In this document: positions 17,458 through 25,736 of the stretch, piece after piece
Layout of the letters: every line of letters starts with the position of its first letter
Numbering within the stretch: position 1 is the stretch's first letter
DNA from: Myxococcales bacterium
Lineage (GTDB): Bacteria; Myxococcota_A; Polyangia; DRWM01; JAAZOP01
Assembly (NCBI GenBank): GCA_012797735.1
Contig: JAAZOP010000160.1
Span: 1-36,239 of the forward strand
Direction of reading: 5' to 3'
Length of the DNA: 36,239 bases
Notes under the pieces: generated by a model
Told to the model about the DNA's origin: nothing
Database searches by the model: none
Seen by the model: the letters and a program-made list of their open reading frames with translations, nothing else
Translations under genes and position numbers: made by a program

Positions 17458-18927
17458 ATGCCCCGCATCCTCGCCGCTGCGCTCCTCGCTCTCGCCGCCG
17501 CCTGCGGCCCTTCGACCGGCACCCCGGACGCCGCCGCCGACGCTGCCGACGCCGCCGACGCGCTCGACGTCGAGGAGGCCGGCGAGGAGTTCTCGTGGGA
17601 CGCACCGCCCGATCGCGACGCGGTCGATGGCCGCTTCTACCACCCCTTCGAGGTGCTTCCGACGTCCGAGATCCCGGCGCCCGACGGCTGGCAGCTCCGC
17701 CGCTGGATCCTCCACGCCCACTCGATCTACTCCCACGACGCCTGCGACGACGAGCCGTTCGTCGGGGACGTCCGCAACGAGGAGTGCTTCCACCAGCTCC
17801 GCGCCGCCGTCTGCGAGGACGCCCAGGACTTCCTCTTCCTCACCGACCACGCCGCCACCTTCGCCGACCACGAGTTTCCCGACGTCCTGCTGTTCGAGCC
17901 GGGTGACACGCTGATCGAACGCGACGGCCTGCCGGTCGCCAACCGCATCCCCTGCGGCGACGGTCGCGAGGTGATCGTCTGTGCCGGCACCGAGACCGGC
18001 ACGATGCCGATCGGCCTGGAACGCCACGTGGGCGACACGCCCGCCGAACGCCACGCCGCGTACGAGGACGTCTCCGCCGCCGGCGTTCAGGCGTTCCGGG
18101 ATGCCGGCGCGCTGGCCTTCGTCCAGCACACCGAGGACTGGGACGTCGAGGTGCTCCGGTCCCTCGGCCTCGACGGCATCGAGATCTACAACCTCCACCA
18201 CAACCTCGAAGCCGACCTGGGCACCGTCGTCAACCTCGTGATCGATCTCCGCACGCGGCCCTGGCGCGTGCCGATCCCCGAGCTGGGCCTCGCCGCGTTC
18301 CTGCTCGAGAACGAGACCGATCTGGCGACCTGGTCGACGCTGCTGGGCGAGGGCCGAAAGACCGGCATCCTCGCCACCGACGTGCACCGCAACACGTTCG
18401 ACGGCCTCTCCACCGACGGCGAGCGGCTCGATTCGTACCGCCGGCTGATGCACTGGTTCGCCAACTACGTGCTCCTGCCGCCGGGCGAGGTCGACGACCG
18501 GTCGCTCAAGGAGGCGATCCGCCGCGGCCGGCTGTACGGCTCGTTCGACGTCTTCGGCTACCCGATCGGCTTCGACTTCTTCGCCGAGGCCGGCGCGACG
18601 CGCTACGAGATGGGCGACGAGGTGCCGGCGGCGCCCGCCCCGACCCTGCGCCTCGTCCTCCCCGCCGTCCATCACCTCGACCCCGCCGGCCCGCAGCCCG
18701 CGATCCGCGGCCGGATCCTCCGCGCGGCCGCCGGCGGGACCTGGGAGGAGGTCGCCGCGGGCGTCGAGGACCTGTCGTACGTCGTCGCGGCGGAAGGGGT
18801 GTATCGGGCCGAGGTGCGGATCACCCCCGAGCATCTCCGCCCGTGGCTCGGCCTGCGCGCCGACCTGTACGTCGTCGAGCGTCCCTGGATCTACGCCAAT
18901 CCGATCTACGTCGGGACGCCGCCCTGA
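17458..18927 (+). CDS. PHP-domain lipoprotein (putative metal-dependent phosphoesterase)
   Basis: 489 residues. Lipobox ends at C16, followed by an Ala/Asp tether (TPDAAADAADAADALD). The PHP-like metal site is visible: ILHAHSIYSHDA (H86, H88, H93, D94), FLFLTDHAA (D130, H131), GTETG, the His of FVQHTEDWD, and GILATDVHRN near the end of the barrel. A C-terminal beta domain follows (about 385-489). PHP proteins hydrolyse phosphoesters with two or three metals; a lipid-anchored one would work outside. The gggaagg site selects ATG 17458. It probably shares a transcript with the GDPD lipoprotein just upstream, so both may free phosphate from external esters. The substrate is unknown. Confidence 0.82.
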   Translation: MPRILAAALLALAAACGPSTGTPDAAADAADAADALDVEEAGEEFSWDAPPDRDAVDGRFYHPFEVLPTSEIPAPDGWQLRRWILHAHSIYSHDACDDEPFVGDVRNEECFHQLRAAVCEDAQDFLFLTDHAATFADHEFPDVLLFEPGDTLIERDGLPVANRIPCGDGREVIVCAGTETGTMPIGLERHVGDTPAERHAAYEDVSAAGVQAFRDAGALAFVQHTEDWDVEVLRSLGLDGIEIYNLHHNLEADLGTVVNLVIDLRTRPWRVPIPELGLAAFLLENETDLATWSTLLGEGRKTGILATDVHRNTFDGLSTDGERLDSYRRLMHWFANYVLLPPGEVDDRSLKEAIRRGRLYGSFDVFGYPIGFDFFAEAGATRYEMGDEVPAAPAPTLRLVLPAVHHLDPAGPQPAIRGRILRAAAGGTWEEVAAGVEDLSYVVAAEGVYRAEVRITPEHLRPWLGLRADLYVVERPWIYANPIYVGTPP

Positions 18928-18939
18928 ACGGGAGGACCC

Positions 18940-20085
18940 ATGGACTCGGTCTACTTCACCCCGGACCACGAGACGTTCCGCGCGTCGGTGCGCCGGTTCC
19001 TCGAGCAGGAGGTCGCGCCGCACGCCGATCGGTGGGAGTCCGAGCGCCGCATTCCGCGCGGGATCTTCCGGCGGATGGGCGAACTCGGACTCCTCGGGAT
19101 CCTGTTCCCCCCCGAGGTGGGCGGCGCGGGCGGCGACCTGTTCCACGCCGTCGCGTTCCTCGAGGAACTCCCGCGGTCGCGCATGGGCGGCTTCTGCGCG
19201 GCCGTCGCCGTGCAGCAGTTCATGGCGACCCGCCACATCTGGAGCCACGGCTCCGAGGAGCAGAAGCGCCGCTGGGTCGTCCCGTCGATCGAGGGCCGCG
19301 CCGTCGGCGCCCTCGCCGTCACCGAGCCCGACGCCGGGTCGGACGTCGCCGCGCTGCGCACGCGCGCCGAACGCCGCGCAGACGGCTGGGTCGTCAACGG
19401 CGCCAAGACCTTCATCACCAACGGCGCCGACGGGACCTTCTTCACGCTCGCCGCCAGGACCGCCCCCGACCGCGGCGCCGGCGGCCTCAGCCTGTTCGTC
19501 GTCCCCGCCGACGCCCCCGGCGTCCGCGTCGCCCGCCGCCTGGAGAAGCTCGGCTGGCACTGCGGGGACACCGCCGAGCTGTCCTTCGAGGACGTGCGGC
19601 TGCCGGCCGACGCCCTGGTCGGCGAGGAACACGCCGGCTTCCGCTACCTGATGGAGGCGTTCCAGCTCGAACGGCTCTGCTCCGCCGCGATCGCCGTCGG
19701 CTCCGCCCGGCTGTGCCTCGAGGAAACCCTGGCCTACGCCCGCGAGCGCAAGGCGTTCGGCCGGCCGATCGTCGAGTTCCAGGCGGTCGGCCACAGGTTG
19801 GCCGACCTGGCGACCGCGACCGAGGCGGCCCGCCAGCTCACGCTCCACGCCGCCTGGCGGCTCGCGCACGACCTCCCGGCCGTCCGCGAGTGCTCGATGG
19901 CGAAGCTGTTCGCCACCGAGACGGCGAAGCGGGTCGCCGACGAATGCCTCCAGTGCTACGGCGGCTACGGCCTGATGGAGGAGTACCCCGCCGCGCGCTT
20001 CTTCCGCGACGCGCGTCCCCACACCATCGTCGCCGGCACCTCGGAGATCATGCGCGAGATCATCGCCCGGCGGATGCTGGAGTAG
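18940..20085 (+). CDS. acyl-CoA dehydrogenase
   Basis: 381 residues, normal for the family. FAD-dependent alpha,beta-desaturation of acyl-CoA. Seen: N-terminal helical domain; the signature ALAVTEPDAGSDVAAL (about 122-137); GAKTFITNGADG in the beta domain; and the C-terminal YGGYGLMEEYPAARFFRDAR with E347/E348 at the catalytic-base position, then GTSEIM. The gggagg site at 18929-18934 supports ATG 18940. It follows the PHP lipoprotein by 12 bp, though the functions look unrelated, and converges with a crotonase gene that ends 21 bp away. Chain-length preference cannot be read. Confidence 0.95.
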   Translation: MDSVYFTPDHETFRASVRRFLEQEVAPHADRWESERRIPRGIFRRMGELGLLGILFPPEVGGAGGDLFHAVAFLEELPRSRMGGFCAAVAVQQFMATRHIWSHGSEEQKRRWVVPSIEGRAVGALAVTEPDAGSDVAALRTRAERRADGWVVNGAKTFITNGADGTFFTLAARTAPDRGAGGLSLFVVPADAPGVRVARRLEKLGWHCGDTAELSFEDVRLPADALVGEEHAGFRYLMEAFQLERLCSAAIAVGSARLCLEETLAYARERKAFGRPIVEFQAVGHRLADLATATEAARQLTLHAAWRLAHDLPAVRECSMAKLFATETAKRVADECLQCYGGYGLMEEYPAARFFRDARPHTIVAGTSEIMREIIARRMLE

Positions 20086-20106
20086 CCGCCGCTGCCCGGT
20101 CCCGCC

Positions 20107-20934
20107 CTACGCCCCCGTGAACCTCGGCGGACGCTTCTCCGAGAACGCGGTGAACGCCTCGACCAGGTCGTCCGAGGGGAGGAACGCGCTGTTCCACTGG
20201 GCGACCAGGCGCAGGCCGTCCGCCACACCGAGCCGGTCGTTCCACTCGAGCACCTGCTTGGCGCCCTGGACCGTCAGCGGCGGGTTCTCGGCGATCTCTC
20301 GCGCCGCGGCGCGGGCGGCTTCCAGCAGCGCCCCGGGCGTCTCGTACACCGCATTCACCAGCCCGATGCGCAGCGCCTCGGTTGCATCGATGTTCTTCCC
20401 CGAGAAGGCCAGCTCGCGCGTGTGCCCCTCGCCGATGATGCGCGGCAGACGCTGGAGGCACCCGAGGTCCGCGACGATCGCGAGCTTGACCTCCCGCAGC
20501 GAGAACTTCGCGTCCGCCGAGGCGTAGCGGATGTCGCAGGCCGCCGCGAGGTCCAGGCCGCCGCCGATGCACCAGCCGTGCACCGCGCAGACGACCGGCT
20601 TGCGACACCGCGCCACCGCCTCGATCGCACCCTGCAGCTCGCGGATCAGGTCGAGCAGCGCGGCGCGCTGCGCGGCCGACGGCCGCCCGGTGACCAGCGG
20701 ACCCAGCGTCCCCAGCATCGCCATCAGGTCGAGGCCGTAGCAGAAGTGGGGGCCGTCGCCGCGCAGCACCACCGCGCGCACCGCGGCGTCGCGGTCCAGC
20801 TCCCCGAACGCGAGCGGCAACTCGCGGAACAGGTCGGGCCCCATCGCGTTTCCCTTCCCGGGGCCGCACAGCGCCACTTCCGCCACCGCTCCCTCGCGCG
20901 TCACCCGCAGCGCCTTCCGCTCGCCGCCCGTCAT
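20107..20934 (-). CDS. enoyl-CoA hydratase family, dienoyl-CoA isomerase type
   Basis: 275 residues of the crotonase fold. Oxyanion-hole segments are HFCYGLDL (64-70) and VHGWCIGGGLDLAAACDIRY (118-137). Three acidic residues match, in spacing and context, the catalytic set of mammalian delta3,5-delta2,4-dienoyl-CoA isomerase (ECH1 D176, E196, D204 from memory): D128, E148 and D156. The following LGCLQRLPRIIGEG and the C-terminal WNSAFLPSDDL also resemble ECH1. That enzyme helps degrade fatty acids with odd-numbered double bonds. It is convergent with the acyl-CoA dehydrogenase and separated from the next gene by a 209-bp divergent promoter region. A plain hydratase would be expected to have two Glu. 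Confidence 0.85.
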   Translation of the reverse strand: MTGGERKALRVTREGAVAEVALCGPGKGNAMGPDLFRELPLAFGELDRDAAVRAVVLRGDGPHFCYGLDLMAMLGTLGPLVTGRPSAAQRAALLDLIRELQGAIEAVARCRKPVVCAVHGWCIGGGLDLAAACDIRYASADAKFSLREVKLAIVADLGCLQRLPRIIGEGHTRELAFSGKNIDATEALRIGLVNAVYETPGALLEAARAAAREIAENPPLTVQGAKQVLEWNDRLGVADGLRLVAQWNSAFLPSDDLVEAFTAFSEKRPPRFTGA

Positions 20935-21047
20935 CGTCGCCTCCCTCCCGCCGGCCGCGCGCCGTCCGTCCGCCGCCGTCGAGCGCCCCGGCCCGCCTCG
21001 TCCGTGCCGTCCGCACGGCGCTCTCGATCCGGTGCCCTCGCACGCGG

Positions 21048-21077
21048 TTGGCGCGGCGCGGCGGGTTCCCGTAGCAT
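21048..21077 (+). promoter_or_regulatory. candidate promoter of the HExxH lipoprotein gene
   Basis: TTGGCG at 21048-21053, 18-bp spacer, TAGCAT at 21072-21077; the predicted start is near 21084, 60 bp before the ATG at 21144. Confidence 0.4.
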
Positions 21078-21143
21078 CCGCTCCGCGGGAGGGTCAAGCG
21101 GCGCCGCGGTGGTCGTCGCCCGGACCCGCCGCGGGAGCGACCG

Positions 21144-22613
21144 ATGCCGATGCCCACGCCGTTCCGGAAAACCCTCGCCCTCGCCGCCCTCTGCCTGGTC
21201 GCCGCCGCGCCGCCGCTCGCCGGTTGTTCCCGGCGCAGCGCCGAGGCGCCGCCGCTCGCGGCGCGGGACGACTCCGCGGACCTCGCGATCGCGCCGGCGC
21301 CCTCCCTCCCGGACGCCCCGCCGCTCGACGTCGCCGTCCCGAGCGAGGCGTCGTCCGGCGTCCCGCCCGAGGCGTCGTCCGGCGTCCCGCCCGAGGCGTC
21401 GTCCGGCGCCCCGCCCGAGGCGTCGTCCGGCGCCCCGACCGCCTCCCCGGTCGTCTTCCCCGAGCCCGGGACGGGGCGGTTCGGTCGCGCGACCGTGCCG
21501 GCGACCGTGCCCGAGACGATCGTCCTCAACGAACTGCGCCTGATGTGGCTCGCCCTCGACGCGCTCGAACGGAAAGGCTGGAACGGTTCGTGGGGCGACC
21601 CGCTGCCCATCGCCGCCGCGGACGTCTCTCCCGCCGAGGTGCGGAGGATGGTCGCCGACGAGGAGCGCAAGGACGGCGAGCTGACGATCCCGGCGGAGTG
21701 GGAGGACCTGTACGTCGGGGACGCGGCGCGGGCCGAGGTGCAGGCCGAGCTGCTGGCGGCGCGGGTCGAATACGTCGCGTTCCTGCGCGAGCGCGGGGTG
21801 CGGGCCGAGTACCTGGAGGAGCTGGACTTCGTGCTGCCGGGCGACCCGCGGCGGATGGTCTACCTCGGCGACAACGACCCGCAGGCCAAGCCGACCGCGA
21901 CCGAGCCGTTGGTCGTCGACGAGGCGACGCAGGAGCAGGACTACTCGCGGCTGACGCTGAAGGTCCACGGCGTCGACCTGTGGAACGGTTCGGACATGTG
22001 CCGCGACTCGCGGGTCCTCGGCCCGCCTACCGCCGCGGCGGACGCCCTGCGGGCGTGGCACCGCGACTGCCGCGACTTCGCCCTGCGGCAGACGGCCTAC
22101 CACGAGCTGACGCACGCGTTGCAGCGCGCCTACGTCAACCGGCACCTGGCGCCGGAGGAGCGCAACCGCCGGGCGAGCTGGTCCGACGCCTCCAAGGCCC
22201 TGTACACGCTCGAACGGGCCTGGTTCTGGCGCTGGGGCGGCCACGACGCCGTCGCCGCCGTGGCCAACCACGCGATGGCCGACGAACGGCAGGCGGACGG
22301 CGTCTCGTTCCAGGTGCTCGTCCGCGCCGGCGGCCTGTCGGACGCGCAGGCGAAGGCGGTCTGGGACCATTGGTTCGGACGACTGTCCGACGCCCGCGAC
22401 CTGTTGCTGCGCATCGGCGACCGCTTCGACCGGCAATGGCCGGAGTACCCTGCGGACGACTTCGGCGGCGCGCTGTTCGACGTCTTCTCCGGCCAGCCGG
22501 GAGCCCAGCGCATGGCGCTCAAGCTCTCCGCCCTGCCGGCCTACGTCGGCTACCTGCAGCCGATGCGTCCGGAAGAGTCGGACGCCTTCTGGCGGGCGCT
22601 GCGGGAACCGTAG
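21144..22613 (+). CDS. lipoprotein with HExxH metalloprotease-like motif
   Basis: 489 residues. Lipobox ends at C28 (PPLAGC). A Pro/Ala tether includes four copies of an EASSG[V/A]P[P/T] octapeptide (residues 68-99). The folded part starts near 110 and carries AYHELTHAL, an HExxH zinc-site motif with H320, E321 and H324; MADERQADG places E381 as a likely third ligand, as in gluzincins. The Trp-rich region FWRWGG lies between. I do not recognise a named peptidase family, so protease activity is an inference from the motif. The ATG at 21144 has only a weak gggag site; the MPTP ATG two codons on is an alternative. The gene stands alone, divergent from the crotonase. Confidence 0.82.
   Translation: MPMPTPFRKTLALAALCLVAAAPPLAGCSRRSAEAPPLAARDDSADLAIAPAPSLPDAPPLDVAVPSEASSGVPPEASSGVPPEASSGAPPEASSGAPTASPVVFPEPGTGRFGRATVPATVPETIVLNELRLMWLALDALERKGWNGSWGDPLPIAAADVSPAEVRRMVADEERKDGELTIPAEWEDLYVGDAARAEVQAELLAARVEYVAFLRERGVRAEYLEELDFVLPGDPRRMVYLGDNDPQAKPTATEPLVVDEATQEQDYSRLTLKVHGVDLWNGSDMCRDSRVLGPPTAAADALRAWHRDCRDFALRQTAYHELTHALQRAYVNRHLAPEERNRRASWSDASKALYTLERAWFWRWGGHDAVAAVANHAMADERQADGVSFQVLVRAGGLSDAQAKAVWDHWFGRLSDARDLLLRIGDRFDRQWPEYPADDFGGALFDVFSGQPGAQRMALKLSALPAYVGYLQPMRPEESDAFWRALREP
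21345..21440 (+). repeat. four 24-bp in-frame tandem repeats
   Basis: Four head-to-tail 24-bp units, nearly identical (unit starts GAGGCGTCGTCCGGC), encode four octapeptides in the tether of the lipoprotein. Copies 1-2 end GTC CCG CCC, copy 3 GCC CCG CCC, copy 4 GCC CCG ACC. Near identity at the DNA level suggests recent expansion by slippage. Confidence 0.95.
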
Positions 22614-22852
22614 TTTTCGACGGTCCGGATCCATCGCGGCGCGCGACGAGACGCTCGATTCTCGGCGCGTAGCCCGGGTGCCGTGTCTGGTGCATCTCCG
22701 GGTCGCGTCAGGATCCGGCCGTCGCGAGCCGGCGCTACCCGACGCGCTCGTCGGCGACCGGGCCGCGTCGGGCGCCTCGTGATCTGCCAGCCAAGGTCCT
22801 CCCCCCTGGGACGATGTCCTGGTCCGTCCACCCCGGTCAGCCTGCGTTCCTC

Positions 22853-22882
22853 TTGACAGATCGTCGCTGGCGACGGTAGAAG
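22853..22882 (+). promoter_or_regulatory. tRNA-Phe promoter
   Basis: TTGACA at 22853-22858 is a perfect -35; after 18 bp comes TAGAAG (22877-22882). The start would be near 22889, seven bases before the tRNA. The spacer contains a small inverted repeat CGTCGC-TG-GCGACG (22862-22875). Confidence 0.6.
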
Positions 22883-22895
22883 CGCCCCGTCCTGA

Positions 22896-22968
22896 GCCCA
22901 GGTAGCTCAGGTGGTAGAGCAGGGGACTGAAAATCCCCGTGTCGGCGGTTCAACTCCGTCCCTGGGCA
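22896..22968 (+). tRNA. tRNA-Phe (GAA)
   Basis: A full cloverleaf folds by hand: acceptor GCCCAGG/CCTGGGC (7 bp); D stem GCTC/GAGC; anticodon stem GGGGA/TCCCC with loop CTGAAAA and anticodon GAA at 22929-22931; variable loop GTGTC; T stem GGCGG/CCGTC (one G-T pair) with loop TTCAACT; discriminator A at 22968. No CCA is encoded. The 3' part from the anticodon loop onward is duplicated at 27058-27100. Confidence 0.97.
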
Positions 22969-22969
22969 C
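22927..22969 (+). repeat. attachment site copy 1, 3' part of tRNA-Phe
   Basis: These 43 bp run from the first base of the anticodon loop to one base beyond the discriminator and are identical to 27058-27100 in direct orientation. The bases on either side differ at both copies, so the match ends sharply. This is the classical footprint of site-specific integration at a tRNA gene. Confidence 0.9.
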
Positions 22970-23007
22970 TCGGTTTTCGGCGTTTTCGCGGGGTTCTGCG
23001 ACGGGGG

Positions 23008-23074
23008 GTCCCTGCCTACCCGCCCTCTACACTATTTCCGAGGGGGGGCAGGTGTCTCATCCACGTTGGCACGG
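23008..23074 (+). repeat. left arm of 66-67-bp inverted repeat
   Basis: 67 bp that match the complement of 24347-24412 with one substitution and one extra G in a G-run. Starts GTCCCTGCCTACCCGCC and ends CCACGTTGGCACGG. It lies 39 bp beyond the attachment site and 49 bp after the stop of the lipoprotein gene. It may be a solo insertion-sequence end or the terminal repeat of a cassette. Confidence 0.9.
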
Positions 23075-23123
23075 AGGAGGGGCAAGGAGGCCACCAAGGT
23101 TGGCGCCGAGGGACGGACGACCC

Positions 23124-24218
23124 CTACGGCGCGACGAGCGACAGCGGTAAGCGAACGCGGAAATCCCCTCCCTGCGGAGGGTTCGAGGTGAAGCTCATCG
23201 AACTCAGAACGGCTTGGATGCAGGCGGTTACGCCGGCCGCGTCCAGCCCGGGATCGTTCCGCTCGACCTCGACCGTCACGGTCCCCCGCGCGCTGATGGC
23301 GACGATGAAAGTCAGCTCGCCCGCCAGGGTCGGAGCGCTGCGCAGCTTTTCCTGGTAGCAGGCGTCGAGCGCTTCGCTCTTCTCGGCGAGGACCCGCCGG
23401 AACGTCCACCCGTCCATCTTCCCACTGCCGCCCGCGGGTTGTCCTCCAGAGTAGCTTCGGACCCTGCCGAGTCGCGGTCGCGCGGGTTCCGAAAGCATGT
23501 ACTCGTAGAGATAGAACTCATCGACCGACTTCGATTCCATCGTGGCGTCGGGGGCGAACACGAACTGGCTGTGCCCGACGCTCGCGGGACCCATGCCGCC
23601 CTCGAACAACACCCACATGTCCACCAAGACGCCGCCGTCCGGCTGTGCTTGCGCCCTGGGCGGCGTGAACGTGCGGCCTGCCCTTTCGAAAACCGGCATC
23701 GCCGTCTCCAGAATCTCGCCTCCGGCGATCTCCATGTCGGCAAACACGACCTTTCGCACCCACAGCATCGCCAGCCGCTCCCGCTCGGGCGGCGGCGCCG
23801 TCGTCCAGCCCATCGATGTCAGGACCCTGCTGGCAGCCTCCTCGACCCCATACACGCGGCACCGGTGGATGACGTGGGTGCGCAGGCAACCGACTTCCGT
23901 GGCCACCTTGCCCACGATGGCAGCACCGATCTCCGGAACCGGCATCGCGCACCGGTGGGCGCGTTCCTCCTCGTTGCCGGTGATCCGAACGAACGCGTCG
24001 ATCGCCTTTTCCGTCGTCGAGACGTCGCAAGCCGGCGTCTCTGTTGTCGAGGCGTCGCCAGCCGGCATCTCCGTTGGAGCCGACACCGGGCCAGCCGCGT
24101 CGTTCACACGCGCCGCCACGTCGGGACCAGGCGTGCCGTCGCCCTTCTTCGTCGTCCGGCGGCACGAGCTCGTGACAAGCGCCAGTATCACGACGGGTAT
24201 CAGCGCGACCAGCCTCAT
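23124..24218 (-). CDS. lipoprotein with AgmX/PglI-type C-terminal domain
   Basis: 364 residues. Signal peptide then C19 (LVTSSC). A Thr/Pro/Asp tether with two near repeats (STTETPACDVSTTEKA) runs to about 75. The middle (about 75-260) is not recognised; it has a Cys-containing N-terminal part (CLRTHVIHRC) and a strand-rich part. The last ~95 residues read AEKSEALDACYQEKLRSAPTL, GELTFIVAISARGTVTVEV, then VTACIQAVLSSMSF and a closing strand, matching the AgmX/PglI C-terminal domain common in Myxococcota, a TonB-C-like fold of unknown role. A gggagg ribosome site supports ATG 24218. The gene sits between long inverted repeats inside the island. Confidence 0.85.
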   Translation of the reverse strand: MRLVALIPVVILALVTSSCRRTTKKGDGTPGPDVAARVNDAAGPVSAPTEMPAGDASTTETPACDVSTTEKAIDAFVRITGNEEERAHRCAMPVPEIGAAIVGKVATEVGCLRTHVIHRCRVYGVEEAASRVLTSMGWTTAPPPERERLAMLWVRKVVFADMEIAGGEILETAMPVFERAGRTFTPPRAQAQPDGGVLVDMWVLFEGGMGPASVGHSQFVFAPDATMESKSVDEFYLYEYMLSEPARPRLGRVRSYSGGQPAGGSGKMDGWTFRRVLAEKSEALDACYQEKLRSAPTLAGELTFIVAISARGTVTVEVERNDPGLDAAGVTACIQAVLSSMSFTSNPPQGGDFRVRLPLSLVAP

Positions 24219-24257
24219 GGCAACCTCCCGGGCTGGTATTCGAGCCAACCCTCCGGC

Positions 24258-24287
24258 ATTCTGACTCCGCGAGTCGCATGTGATCAA
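24258..24287 (-). promoter_or_regulatory. candidate promoter of the island lipoprotein gene
   Basis: On the minus strand TTGATC (24287-24282), 18-bp spacer, CAGAAT (24263-24258), 40 bp before the ATG at 24218. The promoter lies inside the inverted-repeat unit, so gene and promoter would move together. Confidence 0.45.
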
Positions 24288-24346
24288 TGGCTGACCAACA
24301 AGTGCCGACCTCCACGTCGCGCAGGATTCGGCGAAGAAGGGGCCCC

Positions 24347-24412
24347 CCGTGCCAACGTGGATGAGACACCTGCCCCCCTCGAAAATAGTGTAGAGGGCGG
24401 GTAGGCAGGGAC
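24347..24412 (-). repeat. right arm of 66-67-bp inverted repeat
   Basis: 66 bp complementary to 23008-23074. It lies 84 bp upstream of the IS3-type orfA fragment in the orientation expected for an IS left end (it contains TGAGACACCTGCCCCC, which resembles IS3-family termini), so the repeat may come from that element. Confidence 0.9.
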
Positions 24413-24495
24413 GAGATAGGAAAGCAGAACGGACAGGTGACGGCAGCGACGGTGCAGGGGAGGTCGGGCCCACCGGGCCCGAGGCGGCCGCGGGG

Positions 24496-24864
24496 GTGGC
24501 CTCCGCGCCGGCGGTGGTGCCCGACCCTCAGGTGGAACGGCCGGCGCGGCGGACGTTCACCGCGGAGTACAAGAAGCGGGTCCTCGAGGAGGCGGACCGC
24601 TGCACCCCTGGAGACGGTGAGCGCGGCGCCCTCCTGCGTCGCGAGGGGCTGTACTCCTCGCACCTGACGACCTGGCGGGCGCAGCGTGCAGCGGGGACGC
24701 TGGCGGGCCTGGCGCCGAAGAAGCGCGGGCGCAAGCCGGCGCCGGCGCCGGAGCGTAGGAAATCCGACGCCCGTTTGGTTGCCGCCAAGCCATCCGCTCC
24801 TCGTGCTTCGCTGGTCGAAGCGGTAGCATCCGGGGCGAGTCGGGGCAACGGCGAGGCCGGGTGA
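24496..24864 (+). pseudogene. IS3-family OrfA transposase fragment
   Basis: The frame carries RRTFTAEYKKRVLEEAD, then GALLRREGLYSSHLTTW, then LAPKKRGRK, the helix-turn-helix segment typical of IS3-type OrfA proteins. After about 24735 the similarity ends in an unrelated low-complexity tail, and no OrfB (DDE integrase) follows, so the element is truncated. The GTG at 24496 is the first start codon in frame. A 6-bp hairpin (GCTTCG/CGAAGC, 24805-24821) lies in the stretch between this and the next IS fragment. Confidence 0.75.
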
Positions 24865-24876
24865 GAGGCCCGAAGG

Positions 24877-25545
24877 TCAGTCCTGCGCGACCGGCGGGAG
24901 CTGGGAGGCGTCGTCGTAGAGGGGAAGCTGGCAGTCCTCCTGCCAGGCCGGGTCGGCGAACTCGTCGGACGAGGGCGGCGAGCCGTCGTCCGGCGGCCGG
25001 CCGGCGGAGGGAGAGCCGCGACCAGCCGGTGGCCGGGGCGGCCGGGAGACGGGCAGCTCGTCGGGGTCGCGCGGAGGAGCGAAGGCGGCGGGCTCGGCGG
25101 ACACCCCGAGTCGCTCGAGATGGTCGCGGATGTCGTTCGGGTCGGTGACGGGGTCGAGGACCGCCATGCGGCCGCCGCACCTGGGGCAGACCAGCACGTC
25201 TTCCGCCCAGGTCCGTCGGAAGAGGTCGGGCCAATTCACGCGGGGCTGCCGGGCGAGGAGGCGGCCCTCATCGAGACGCCTCCAATGCTCGGCGGAGAGC
25301 GTGCGAGGGACGGGTGTCGGGGCCGCGAGCAGCGGGTCGTCGCCTTCGCCGAGGGTTGGGCGCGCCGGGACGGAATCGGGCGTCCGGGGAGGAACGGTCG
25401 GTGCCGGGTGGGTGGGCCCGCCTGCGGCCGGAGGATGTCGGCACGCGGGAGACGCCTCGGGTGGGCGCGGCACGATGCTGGAACGCCAGGGTGAGTTGGC
25501 AGCGAAGACTCCCGCGTAGCGAAGAAGCGGTGTCCCGTCGGCAAC
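24877..25545 (-). pseudogene. IS91-family transposase, C-terminal remnant
   Basis: The minus-strand frame reads, N to C, LLRYAGVFAANSPWRSSIVP, then a Pro-rich linker, then NWPDLFRRTWAEDVLVCPRC and GGRMAVLDPVTDPNDIRDHL, ending in an acidic tail. This is the C-terminal third of IS91-type (Y2, rolling-circle) transposases with its CPRCGG zinc motif. No start codon lies upstream; the similarity stops near 25545, where an IS66-like fragment on the other strand begins. The catalytic Tyr region is missing, so it cannot be active alone. Confidence 0.75.
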
Positions 25546-25566
25546 GGTGTGCAGGGCGGCGACGCC

Positions 25567-25716
25567 GGGCGCGAAGGCCGCTTTCGCGACGAGAAGGTGG
25601 CGGGCCTGTGCTCGGACCTGTACCTGCGGCGTCAGGTGCTGTGGACCTTCGCCCGGGAGCCGGGCGTCGAGCCCGCCTCCAGCCGCCGGGCCGTCGAGCC
25701 GGGGTCTGACACCTGA
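25567..25716 (+). pseudogene. IS66-family transposase fragment
   Basis: A 50-codon stretch reads GREGRFRDEKVAGLCSDLYL, then RRQVLWTFAREPGVEP, matching the segment of IS66-type transposases before the conserved PTNNxAER motif. Here PTNN is replaced by ASS and the frame ends in a stop at 25714. It abuts the IS91 remnant, giving a nested IS scar. Confidence 0.6.
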
Positions 25717-25736
25717 TCCTCGAACTCGCCTGCGCT

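Noticed and set aside
17020-20022. Minus-strand open frame of 1000 codons opposite the PHP and acyl-CoA dehydrogenase genes
   Set aside because: Shadow frame; plus-strand families are unambiguous.
22911-23150. Small ORFs starting inside tRNA-Phe
   Set aside because: Translations of tRNA sequence are a well-known artefact and have no domain.
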